NCBI RefSeq assembly: GCF_029360705.1
Contig: NZ_JARKMX010000008.1
Coordinates: forward strand, 744,001-808,000
Origin: Paraflavitalea pollutisoli
Lineage (GTDB): Bacteria; Bacteroidota; Bacteroidia; Chitinophagales; Chitinophagaceae
Direction: 5' to 3'
DNA: 64,000 nt
In this document: piece by piece, positions 16,314-24,318 of the stretch
Layout of the letters: each line of letters opens with the position of its first letter
How positions within the stretch are numbered: the first letter of the stretch is position 1
Position numbers and translations under genes: made by a program
Notes under the pieces: generated by a model
The model's input: only the letters and a program-made list of their open reading frames with translations
Database searches by the model: none
Told to the model about the DNA's origin: nothing

Positions 16314-17006
16314 TCAGGTATTACAAAACTCCGATAGAGGAACCCTTAAAGGTAAATATTCAACATCCCTGTCTCCTTTAATGATGATACGGTCTTCATC
16401 AAATAATAATGATTTATACATCACTAAAAAGTACTCAATGCCTTTCCGGCTTTTGTCTATTGGTTTCTCAAAAATCACCGTTGTATCCTTTTCCACAGAC
16501 AAAAGTGAAGACATACCATCGTCTTCAAAGTTTATCCATAATGACGCCCGAAATTTTTGACCAGAAACATCGAAATCTAAATCTAATAGGCGATAGTCGG
16601 GATTTAAGTTCATCTCAAGGCCCTTTGAATACGCATATTGTGCAGCTTCTAATAGTTTTTCGTTTTTTGTGAACTCAGCAGATTGCTTAAGGTAGGCAAA
16701 TCCCTTTTCCCAAACAAAAAGCTTCTTTTCATTCCAGTTCATTAAATTAAAAAGCTTTAAGTTATACCAACCGTAATAGCTTAAATGCCCACCATAATAA
16801 TAGGGCGCGTCCTTGGGGATAATTGGATGAAGGGCAAATGTCTTATCGGGATAAAAGTGAAGATTAATAAATGTAATTTTCCTGCCATCATATTTTTCGT
16901 TTAGCAGGCGATTCAATAAGGTTCCTATCCCGAAAAAGTCGTCATTTACAGACACCAATTGTTCATCACCATCGCTAAACCAAAATAAGGTCCTGCCAAT
17001 ACGCAT
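16314..17006 (-). CDS. Hypothetical protein, 230 aa
   Basis: Not recognised. A soluble 230-aa protein without signal peptide or membrane segment, rich in aromatic residues and Lys. It has an N-terminal alpha/beta part (FWFSDGDEQLVSVNDDFFGIGTLLNRLL), a helical middle (residues about 95-130) and a C-terminal beta part (LLDLDFDVSGQKFRASLWINFEDDG). It lies 35 nt upstream of the Imm26 pseudogene in the same direction and shares the low-G+C character of the island. An immunity-protein role is possible from context only. Confidence 0.65.
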   Translation of the reverse strand: MRIGRTLFWFSDGDEQLVSVNDDFFGIGTLLNRLLNEKYDGRKITFINLHFYPDKTFALHPIIPKDAPYYYGGHLSYYGWYNLKLFNLMNWNEKKLFVWEKGFAYLKQSAEFTKNEKLLEAAQYAYSKGLEMNLNPDYRLLDLDFDVSGQKFRASLWINFEDDGMSSLLSVEKDTTVIFEKPIDKSRKGIEYFLVMYKSLLFDEDRIIIKGDRDVEYLPLRVPLSEFCNT

Positions 17007-17037
17007 AATTCTATGTTAAATATCAATCACTTATTAA

Positions 17038-17571
17038 TCAATGAATCATCCCCGTTTTACACCAACGCAACACCTCTCCGCTTTTTGAGCACTCGAACAT
17101 GTACGCATCGGTAAACTGGTAACGCTTATGAATAGTAATCATTATATACGTCTTGTCTGCTATTTCGTTGGCCAGGAAAACACGCATACTGAGTTGCCTG
17201 GTGTTTTTTTTCTTGATTGGGTGAATGGACACCTGGTCAATATTGGCAGTAGCAATAGAATGCCTGGCAAACATTTTATCGAACGATCTTACACGCAGCT
17301 TAAGAGGAAGGCTATCGTTTCCCTTAAAGCAGTCATTGAACCAGGCAAAGTCGCTCATTGTCTCTTCGGTATATCCATTGAAATCAATAGCCTTTACCTG
17401 TCCATATTTTTTCAGCAATAGCGAATCAATGAAATAATTCACTGCTTTTTGTTCATAAATTCCCGGCACCACCGTGCCTGCTCTCAGGTGTCTGGGCCCA
17501 GGGGGTTGACTATGCCGGCAAGACAGCAATAGTAATAACCCAATAAATACTGAAAATTGTACTGTTTTCAT
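17038..17571 (-). CDS. Hypothetical lipoprotein, 177 aa
   Basis: The N-terminus (MKTVQFSVFIGLLLLLSC) carries a lipobox LLSC at Cys18, so the protein is probably lipid-anchored. The mature part is 160 aa without recognised domain; it has a segment FNDCFKGNDSLPLKLRVRSFDKMF and ends FECSKSGEVLRWCKTGMIH. It lies 31 nt upstream of the 230-aa gene and could be in one transcript with it. Confidence 0.7.
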   Translation of the reverse strand: MKTVQFSVFIGLLLLLSCRHSQPPGPRHLRAGTVVPGIYEQKAVNYFIDSLLLKKYGQVKAIDFNGYTEETMSDFAWFNDCFKGNDSLPLKLRVRSFDKMFARHSIATANIDQVSIHPIKKKNTRQLSMRVFLANEIADKTYIMITIHKRYQFTDAYMFECSKSGEVLRWCKTGMIH

Positions 17572-17660
17572 TACAATAAGATGCGGGAACGCTGCTTAAT
17601 TTCCCAAGATGGCAACTAGATGGCAATAATTAAAGCTGTCTCCCCCCTCTGCAAAGCCAC

Positions 17661-18032
17661 TCATTGTTTTCTCTTAAAACTAAAATACTTTCTATCCTCG
17701 GGGAATAACTGAAAATACAGGTGCACTACCCCTTTTAAGAGCATTAGAATTCCTATGAATTGAACTAACGGGGTGTCATAAAAGATACTCGCAACGCCAT
17801 AAGCCAGGCAAAAAAAGTGGAACAGCTTGTCCTTTATTGAAACAAGCTTTGTGAGGAACATAGCAATAAATAAAGATATCAAATAGAAAACCTGGGTTAT
17901 AATTTGATACCTGACCAAACTGTGATGGGTCAAATTTTCCGAACCTCGTTCCATCCATCCATAAAACACGCCGGGATATATGCCGACCAGAAAGATGACA
18001 ATAGCGAGAACAGTAACAAGCACATTTTTCAT
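17661..18032 (-). CDS. Four-helix membrane protein
   Basis: A 123-aa protein from the ATG at 18032 (MKNVLVTVLAIVIFLVG); the frame is open 57 nt further upstream, but that part is hydrophilic and weakens the topology. Four hydrophobic segments are visible (about residues 4-22, 42-62, 68-88 and 90-110), the later ones around FLTKLVSIKDKLFHFFCLAYG and VQFIGILMLLKGVVHLYFQLF. The C-terminal tail is basic. No family was recognised. It is the last gene of the A+T-rich island on its right side. Confidence 0.65.
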   Translation of the reverse strand: MKNVLVTVLAIVIFLVGIYPGVFYGWMERGSENLTHHSLVRYQIITQVFYLISLFIAMFLTKLVSIKDKLFHFFCLAYGVASIFYDTPLVQFIGILMLLKGVVHLYFQLFPEDRKYFSFKRKQ

Positions 18033-18182
18033 TTTCCAGCAAATTGGTTTTAATTGAACACACTCATGGGTTATTATTAATTCATGCATACCGCTATGCC
18101 GTTTATGAAAATCTCACAGGAGAATCCCAATTATTTGAGTGATGAAGTTGATAGCTCAACGCCAGAAAGCAAAATAAAATTG

Positions 18183-18245
18183 TAACCGTGTCATTTCGTG
18201 GCAAACCGTGTCGATTTAGCGGATAAGTGTGCACGCAGTTTTTGA
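18183..18245. repeat. Imperfect direct repeats with 20-21-bp period
   Basis: Units start at 18183 (TAACCGTGTCATTT), 18203 (AAACCGTGTCGATTT) and 18224 (TAAGTGTGCACG). They lie about 130-195 bp upstream of the GHL10 hydrolase start. The spacing of two helical turns suggests tandem binding of a regulator. The rest of 18033-18377 shows nothing else. Confidence 0.4.
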
Positions 18246-18377
18246 TGCCGGCCCGAAGCTTTCGCCATTCGCATCCCCTCCCCTGCGTCTTTTTGCCGGT
18301 TATTTTATTCTCCACATCCGGTTAAACTCGCAATAGGCGCGGTAAATTGTAGCATAAACCTGCAAAATTAATCGCTT

Positions 18378-20744
18378 ATGAAAAGATCTATACTCACCGT
18401 ATGGCTCGCTTGCTTTGTCATGCTGGTACAAGCCCAGCAACCACCCAAACGCGAAATGCGCGGCGCCTGGATCGCCACCTACGCCAATATCGATTGGCCC
18501 AACCGCACCCAGACGCCTGCCCAGCAGCAAGCCGCTTTCCGCACCATCATCGACCACCACAAAGCCACCGGCCTCAACACCCTTTTCATCCAGGTACGCA
18601 GCCAATGCGATGCCCTATACCGCAGCGATATCGACCCCTGGTCGGCCGACCTCACCGGCACCCAGGGCAAGGCCCCCGCGCCCGACTGGGACCCCATGCA
18701 ATTCATGATCGACGAATGCCACCAGCGAGGCATCGAATTCCACGCCTGGATCAATCCCTACCGCGCCGTCGCCAACACCAGCAGCCTACCAGGCTTCGCC
18801 GCCAACCACGTCGCCAAACTACACCCCGACTGGCTACTCAGTCAGGGCACCCTGCGCGTCCTCGACCCCGGTCTCGGCGTGGTACGTGACTACATCACCA
18901 GCGTGATCGTCGACATCGTCAACCGCTATGATGTAGATGGTATTCACTTCGACGACTATTTCTACCCGCCCGCCGCAGCGGCCGGCGTTACGCCTTATAA
19001 TGATGATTCATCGTACAATGTAGATCCCCGTGGTTTCACCGTACGGGCCGACTGGCGGCGTGACAATGTCAGCCTGCTCATAAAGCGCCTCAACGATACC
19101 ATTCAGTTACTCAAACCCTGGGTCAAGTTTGGCATCTCCCCCTCCGGCATCTACCGCAACAGCACCAACCCCGCCATCGGTACCGCTACCAGTGGACTGG
19201 AACACTATACTACCCTCTTCGCCGACACGAAGAAATGGCTGCAGGAAGGTTGGGTCGATTACATCGCCCCGCAAGTATATTGGTACATCGGACAGCCCGG
19301 CGCCAATTACAGCGTCATCGTACCCTGGTGGAACAACCAGGCCGCCGGTCGCCATATCTACATCGGTATGGCCGGTTATAAGGTCAACGATCCCGCTCAG
19401 GGTGTCAACTGGGCCAACCCCTCCATGATCCCCAACGAAATGCGCCTTAACCGCAGCTACCCCAACATATACGGACAAGCCATTTACAATACCAGCAGCC
19501 TGCGCGCCACCACCCGACTGGGTTTCCGCGACTCGCTGCGGCTCGACTTCTACGCCAAACCTGCCCTGCAGCCCACCATGCCCTGGCGCGACACCATCGC
19601 ACCAGAAGCGCCGGCTACACTCACCGCCGTCAAATACCCTGGTGACTCTGTCGTATTGAACTGGGTGAAGCCCATCGACTCCAGTGAACTCAACCGCGCC
19701 CGCCAGTTTGCCATCTATCGTTCCGAATCGGACATCGTCGATATCAGCAATGTCAACAACCTGTTGGCCGTTACCAATACAGCCGTGAGCAGCTTTTCTG
19801 ATACCACGGCGCTGCCCGACATCACCTATTATTATGCCGTCACGGCGCTCGATCGCTTCCACAACGAAAGCGAAACCTCTGGCACCGTCAACAACCTGCC
19901 ACCGGTTATCACCTGTACCAACGACAAGACCTTGTTTGTAACTGACTCCTGTACGATCCAGTTACCTGATTATACCGGTCTGGCATTCGTCAACGGACAA
20001 ACCAATCCGCCTGGCATTGCCGTGACACAGTTACCTGCCCCCGGCACCTTGCTGTATGGCAGCACGGATAATATCATCTCCCTCATCGCTACCGATGCAG
20101 CCGGCAATGCCGACACCTGCACATTCATAGTAGCGGTGAAGGATTCTATTGCGCCACTGATCACCAACGCTTCGGCCAATCCGGCTGAACTTTGGCCACC
20201 TAATTTCCAATTGAAAGATGTAACGATTGCGTATGATGCTACCGACAACTGCGGCGGCGTTACTACGTCACTGGCTGTAACCAGCAACGAACCCGTTACC
20301 GGTAATGGTTATTTCAACTTTGCCCCCGACTGGGTCGTCGTTGATGCTCACCATGTAAAACTGCGGGCTGAGCGCGGTCTGTTGGGTAATGGTCGCATCT
20401 ATTCCATTACGATCACCGCCACCGATACAGCAGGCAACAGCAGCAGCCAGCAATTGCAGGTCACCGTACCCACGCTGCCCGGCAATCCGTTCCCGGATGG
20501 TATCCTGACCGTGAAGGCCTTCCCGAACCCAACACCCGGACAGTTCTACGTGCTGACCCTGAGTACCTCCAACAAACCATTGAGTATCCTCGTCACCAAT
20601 GCCACCGGCTCCACCATCGAGTCGCGCACCGGACTGGCCGCCAATGGTACGTTTACATTGGGCAGCAATTACGCCCGCGGTACGTATTATTTGAAAATAA
20701 CGCAGGGAGGCAACGTACAAACCGTCAAACTAATTAAACTATAA
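18378..20744 (+). CDS. GHL10/DUF187 glycoside hydrolase-like protein with Fn3 and T9SS type-A sorting domain
   Basis: A 788-aa secreted protein. Its parts in order are: Sec signal (MKRSILTVWLACFVMLVQAQ); a TIM-barrel GHL10 (DUF187) domain, residues about 25-395, with EMRGAWIATYANIDWP, NTLFIQVRSQCDALY, EFHAWINPYRA and VDGIHFDDYFYPP, where the DGIHFDDY acids are the probable catalytic residues; a fibronectin III-like domain (about 405-510); HYR-like beta domains (about 510-700); and a C-terminal Por-secretion tail from VKAFPNPTPGQFYVL to TVKLIKL. The last marks export and surface attachment by the T9SS. GHL10 proteins are thought to act on peptidoglycan or complex glycans. A good terminator follows. 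Confidence 0.9.
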   Translation: MKRSILTVWLACFVMLVQAQQPPKREMRGAWIATYANIDWPNRTQTPAQQQAAFRTIIDHHKATGLNTLFIQVRSQCDALYRSDIDPWSADLTGTQGKAPAPDWDPMQFMIDECHQRGIEFHAWINPYRAVANTSSLPGFAANHVAKLHPDWLLSQGTLRVLDPGLGVVRDYITSVIVDIVNRYDVDGIHFDDYFYPPAAAAGVTPYNDDSSYNVDPRGFTVRADWRRDNVSLLIKRLNDTIQLLKPWVKFGISPSGIYRNSTNPAIGTATSGLEHYTTLFADTKKWLQEGWVDYIAPQVYWYIGQPGANYSVIVPWWNNQAAGRHIYIGMAGYKVNDPAQGVNWANPSMIPNEMRLNRSYPNIYGQAIYNTSSLRATTRLGFRDSLRLDFYAKPALQPTMPWRDTIAPEAPATLTAVKYPGDSVVLNWVKPIDSSELNRARQFAIYRSESDIVDISNVNNLLAVTNTAVSSFSDTTALPDITYYYAVTALDRFHNESETSGTVNNLPPVITCTNDKTLFVTDSCTIQLPDYTGLAFVNGQTNPPGIAVTQLPAPGTLLYGSTDNIISLIATDAAGNADTCTFIVAVKDSIAPLITNASANPAELWPPNFQLKDVTIAYDATDNCGGVTTSLAVTSNEPVTGNGYFNFAPDWVVVDAHHVKLRAERGLLGNGRIYSITITATDTAGNSSSQQLQVTVPTLPGNPFPDGILTVKAFPNPTPGQFYVLTLSTSNKPLSILVTNATGSTIESRTGLAANGTFTLGSNYARGTYYLKITQGGNVQTVKLIKL

Positions 20745-20783
20745 AGAATCTCCATAACTAAAGTTTGCGTGTGTTGCTAGCTC

Positions 20784-20820
20784 GGGGTCATCTGCATTGC
20801 GCAGGTGGCCCCTTTTGTTT
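20784..20820 (+). terminator. Rho-independent terminator
   Basis: A 12-bp stem with two G-U pairs (20784-20795 with 20801-20812), a 5-nt loop and then TTTTGTTT. It ends the GHL10 transcript and separates it from the thioesterase gene. Confidence 0.85.
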
Positions 20821-20844
20821 ACCTTACGCCGCAAATGTGTTTGT

Positions 20845-21312
20845 ATGACAGATCCGATCGTAACCTTTAAGTTTTTAAGTGAACCCGGCGATGTGAACTT
20901 TGGCGGTAAAGTGCATGGTGGCGCCGTGATGAAATGGATCGACCAGGCAGCCTATACCTGCGCGGTCAACTGGAGCAGCGAGTATTGTGTAACGGTGTAT
21001 GTAGGCGGCATCCGCTTTCTCAACCCCATCCACATCGGCGATATAGTAGAAGTGCGCGCCAGGATCATCTATACAGGCCGCACCAGCATGCATATTGCGG
21101 TCGATATCAAAGCCATCAACCCCCGCACCAAAGTAGAAACCAAGACCACCCATTGTGTGATCGTATTCGCGGCGGTCGATGACAACGGAAAAACAGTACC
21201 GGTACCCGTCTGGACGCCGGAAACCGACGAAGAAAAGAAACTACAGGCCTACGCACTCAAACTGTCAGAGTTGCGCAAAGAGATCAACGAAGCCACGCTG
21301 GGTCAGTTTTAA
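20845..21312 (+). CDS. Acyl-CoA thioesterase, hotdog fold (YciA/BACH-like)
   Basis: A 155-aa cytoplasmic hotdog-fold enzyme that would hydrolyse acyl-CoA to free acid and CoA. The motif VNFGGKVHGGAVMKWIDQAAYTCA is the family signature with the active-site Asp in KWID. Further strands, TVYVGGIRFLNPIHIGDIVEV and TKTTHCVIVFAAVD, complete the fold. The start is the ATG at 20845; the frame extends 48 nt upstream, but that part overlaps the terminator. It is followed 17 nt later by the methyltransferase gene, so the two probably form an operon. Confidence 0.9.
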   Translation: MTDPIVTFKFLSEPGDVNFGGKVHGGAVMKWIDQAAYTCAVNWSSEYCVTVYVGGIRFLNPIHIGDIVEVRARIIYTGRTSMHIAVDIKAINPRTKVETKTTHCVIVFAAVDDNGKTVPVPVWTPETDEEKKLQAYALKLSELRKEINEATLGQF

Positions 21313-21329
21313 AGCAATCAACAACAGCC

Positions 21330-22130
21330 ATGAACGAACAACAGGTAGCGCAATACTGGAACGACAATGCCGAGACCTGGACGAAGCTCGCCCGCGCCGG
21401 CTATGATATTTACAGGGATGGATTCAATACCCCCGCCTTTATGGAGATGCTGCCCGATGTGCAGGGATTAGCCGGTATAGATATCGGTTGCGGAGAAGGC
21501 GGCAATACGCGCCTCGTTGCAAAGCGTGGCGCCAGCCTGCAGGCCATAGATATTGCGGAGCAATTCATCGCGCAGGCAGTAACAGAAGAAGAGGCGCGCT
21601 CACTGGGCATCCAATTCCAGGTAGCGAGTGCCACAAAACTGCCCTTTGCCGATCAGTCCTTCGACTTTGCGACTTCCTTTATGTGCTTGATGGATATGCC
21701 CGATCCGGCCACTGCACTGAAAGAAGCGTTTCGCGTATTGCGGCCCGGTGGATTTCTGCAGTTCAACATTACACATCCCTGTTATGCCACACCGCATCGC
21801 CGCAACCTGCGCAATGCCGACGGCATTACTTATGCCATCGAGCTGGGTGGTTATTTCCACTTCACGCCCGGCCGCATCGATGAATGGATCTTTACCAATA
21901 CCCCACCCCAAGAAAGAGCCCGTTACCCGAAGTTCAAAATACCGGTCTACAATTGGACACTCTCGCAATGGGTGCAGATGATCAATGAGGCTGGATTCAT
22001 CCTGGAGAAGCTCAACGAACCATACCCTTCCGACGAAGTGCTGGCGCGCTATCCCGAACTGCAGGACGCCCAGGTACTGGCTTATTTTCTTCATGTGCGG
22101 TGCAGGAAGCCAGGCCATGCCAGACCCTAA
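21330..22130 (+). CDS. Class I SAM-dependent methyltransferase
   Basis: A 266-aa cytoplasmic methyltransferase of the Methyltransf_11 type. Motif I is GIDIGCGEGGNTRLVAKRG (about residues 48-66), with the acidic motif II at LQAIDIAEQF, motif III-like ASATKLPFADQSFDFA and the post-motif FRVLRPGGFLQFNITHP. The substrate is a small molecule that cannot be named. It follows the thioesterase gene by 17 nt. Confidence 0.9.
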   Translation: MNEQQVAQYWNDNAETWTKLARAGYDIYRDGFNTPAFMEMLPDVQGLAGIDIGCGEGGNTRLVAKRGASLQAIDIAEQFIAQAVTEEEARSLGIQFQVASATKLPFADQSFDFATSFMCLMDMPDPATALKEAFRVLRPGGFLQFNITHPCYATPHRRNLRNADGITYAIELGGYFHFTPGRIDEWIFTNTPPQERARYPKFKIPVYNWTLSQWVQMINEAGFILEKLNEPYPSDEVLARYPELQDAQVLAYFLHVRCRKPGHARP

Positions 22131-22156
22131 CGCAGCATAACACCTACATCACTGGC

Positions 22157-22615
22157 TCAAAAGGCCACTTTGAGGTCACAACGCACCAAATTCAACGAGT
22201 CGATCCTGACTTTCTGCAGTTCTCCCAGTCGATAGCGTCTTTCGTAGGTGGAATCAAGGTCTTCCGACACTTCCTGGTGAACGACCGTAAGACCCAGGTC
22301 TACATAGTTGTGCGGGATCTGTCTGGTATAGACAAACAACGTATCGTTGCCAGCCTTATAATAAATATTGACCTTGCCCGATACAGGATAGTAAATGTCC
22401 TCATTCTTGCGCAGCCCCTCGCAAACCGCCGACTTATTCGTTAGAAAATAGGCTTGCACAGCATCACCCCACACCACCCGGTGAAAGTAAAGGCTCTTAC
22501 CGTTAGACTGGAGGGCCATTATCAGGCCCGTTTGCGGCGAATGGGAAGAAATGCTGCTACAACTGGCAGTGCCGGACAATAATATTACCATAAAGGCTAT
22601 GCATACATACTTCAT
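22157..22615 (-). CDS. Hypothetical lipoprotein, 152 aa
   Basis: The signal sequence MKYVCIAFMVILLSGTASC ends in a lipobox-like TASC (Cys19), so the protein is probably a lipoprotein. The mature part is beta-rich (GLIMALQSNGKSLYFHRVVWGDAVQAYF, ending ELQKVRIDSLNLVRCDLKVAF), and no family was recognised. It is convergent with the methyltransferase gene. Confidence 0.7.
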   Translation of the reverse strand: MKYVCIAFMVILLSGTASCSSISSHSPQTGLIMALQSNGKSLYFHRVVWGDAVQAYFLTNKSAVCEGLRKNEDIYYPVSGKVNIYYKAGNDTLFVYTRQIPHNYVDLGLTVVHQEVSEDLDSTYERRYRLGELQKVRIDSLNLVRCDLKVAF

Positions 22616-22704
22616 GCGCGAAGACCCGGCAGGTTTAAGTTACTAACTGCAAAGTTCCAGCGCGAAGTAAGCGCCAATTACCTATTCCTACAACAACAAA
22701 CCAG

Positions 22705-22767
22705 TAAGCGTGCAGTTTTAACCTGTAAGTGCGCAGATTTGAACGATAAGTGTGCAGACTGGGGCTC
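22705..22767. repeat. Three tandem 21-bp imperfect repeats
   Basis: Units begin at 22705 (TAAGCGTGCAGTTTTAACC), 22726 (TAAGTGCGCAGATTTGAAC) and 22747 (TAAGTGTGCAGACTGGGG), exactly 21 bp apart. They lie between the lipoprotein 5' end and the GH29 3' end. The core TAAGTGTGCA also occurs at 18224 upstream of the GHL10 gene. Confidence 0.5.
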
Positions 22768-22788
22768 CCCAAAGCCACGATTCACCCA

Positions 22789-24132
22789 CTATTGCAGCCC
22801 GCCATGCCCATTATACAACTGTAACGGCCCCTCCAGGTCAACCACCAGTACGGTCATATATTTATCCTGCACGGCAGGCGGTACCGAAAAATAAACCAGG
22901 CCCGGCACCGGGCTCCAGGAGATCTTACCCACGACCCGGTGTGGCAGCGGATGACCGCTCCCCACCACACTGATCGACCTGATCTTGTTTTTCAGGCCCT
23001 TGATCACGAGGTCGCCACTGGTCTTGCCAGGTACAAACAGGAATAAGCGCGTGCTGTCTTTGGAAAGCGTGGAAGGGCCATAGAAATGCCCTTGCGGCAG
23101 TCCGCCCAGGGTACCAAAGATGGCGGCGGCATGTTTTTTGTTCCATTGGCCCAGCTCCTGCAGGATGTGCACCTGCTGCTGAGGAATGGTGCCATCTGCT
23201 TTGGGGCCGATATCCAACAACAGGTTGCCTCCATTGCTGATCACATCGGCAAAGATCGTGATCACTTCATAAGGTGATTTCCAGGCCATATCCTGCGGTT
23301 GATAACCCCAGTTATTGTTAGTGGTCATGCAGAGCTCCCACCAGTTATATTTCGGACGGGTTACCGGGAAATTCTGTTCGGGTGTTTCATAGTCACCATA
23401 TCCCTGCAAACGACTGTTGATGATGGCACCGGGCGTTTGGGCCAGAATGCTACTGCGTACGCCGGCTGCATTCCATTCAGTGGCGCTGTGCTCCCAGTCA
23501 CCGTCAAACCACCAGAGCGCCGGATGGTATGCCTGGTTCAACTCATCGATCTGTGCCATCATGAATGACTGGAATCTCGACCAGCGTTGCGGATCATCCG
23601 CCACCTGGTAACGGCTACTGTCTTTCAGGAAACCCGGATAGTCGGGATGACTCCAGTCGATCAGCGAGAAATAAGCGCCACGTTTGATGCCCGCTTTGTC
23701 CAACGCCTTGTAAAAAGGCGTCAGCACATCCCGTTTGGCAGGCGTGTTCCTGGGTACACTGTAATGTGATTGCTTCGTCGGCCACAGCGCCACCCCATCG
23801 TGGTGTTTGGTGGTCATGACCGCATAGCGGGCGCCACTTTCTTTGATCAGGGCTGCCCAGGTGGCGGGATCGTATTGGCTGGCGGTAAAGCCGTCCAGCT
23901 GTTGCATGTAATCCTTGTGGGAGATCTTCTTGTTGTGGAAACTCCAACTTTCGTCTATCCCCTTTACTGCATAGATACCCCAATGAATGAAGATGCCCAA
24001 TTTCGCATCGGCAAACCATTGCATTTTGGCGCGGATAGAATCGGCAGGAATATTGACTTGAGCAGCGGCCGGTTGACAGGCAGCAGACAACAGGAGGCAG
24101 AACAGGGCTGATCGTAGAACAGTTGATGACAT
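22789..24132 (-). CDS. Alpha-L-fucosidase, GH29
   Basis: Exported retaining fucosidase of 447 aa from the ATG at 24132; an in-frame ATG 24 nt upstream is possible. A signal peptide (residues 1-25) is followed by the GH29 TIM barrel with GIFIHWGIYAV (about 46-56), the YAVMTTKHHDGVALWPTKQS block (about 103-122) and LWWFDGDWEHS, in which Asp210 is the expected nucleophile. The short C-terminal beta domain starts at about residue 335. The protein removes terminal alpha-L-fucose from glycans. It is a single gene with no symporter or regulator next to it. Confidence 0.92.
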   Translation of the reverse strand: MSSTVLRSALFCLLLSAACQPAAAQVNIPADSIRAKMQWFADAKLGIFIHWGIYAVKGIDESWSFHNKKISHKDYMQQLDGFTASQYDPATWAALIKESGARYAVMTTKHHDGVALWPTKQSHYSVPRNTPAKRDVLTPFYKALDKAGIKRGAYFSLIDWSHPDYPGFLKDSSRYQVADDPQRWSRFQSFMMAQIDELNQAYHPALWWFDGDWEHSATEWNAAGVRSSILAQTPGAIINSRLQGYGDYETPEQNFPVTRPKYNWWELCMTTNNNWGYQPQDMAWKSPYEVITIFADVISNGGNLLLDIGPKADGTIPQQQVHILQELGQWNKKHAAAIFGTLGGLPQGHFYGPSTLSKDSTRLFLFVPGKTSGDLVIKGLKNKIRSISVVGSGHPLPHRVVGKISWSPVPGLVYFSVPPAVQDKYMTVLVVDLEGPLQLYNGHGGLQ

Positions 24133-24204
24133 GCAGGGATCTTTGTAGTGTAACAAAAGCCAAATGTACTATTTACCCCAACTCAAAGCCCGCTCCCTGG
24201 CCCG

Positions 24205-24236
24205 ATTGCGCAATGGTTTGCGTGAGTACTAGCAAA
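24205..24236. promoter_or_regulatory. Two inverted repeats upstream of the GH29 gene
   Basis: ATTGCGCAAT (24205-24214) is a perfect 10-bp palindrome. It is followed at once by TTTGC (24217-24221) and GCAAA (24232-24236). Both lie 70-105 bp upstream of the fucosidase start. Operator function is only a possibility. Confidence 0.3.
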
Positions 24237-24318
24237 GCTGTTTAGAGGGAGTAACTACCCGTATCGATGCCTTGACAGATGATCGCATTGACCAGCCGCC
24301 TACCGACCACCAGCCCAC

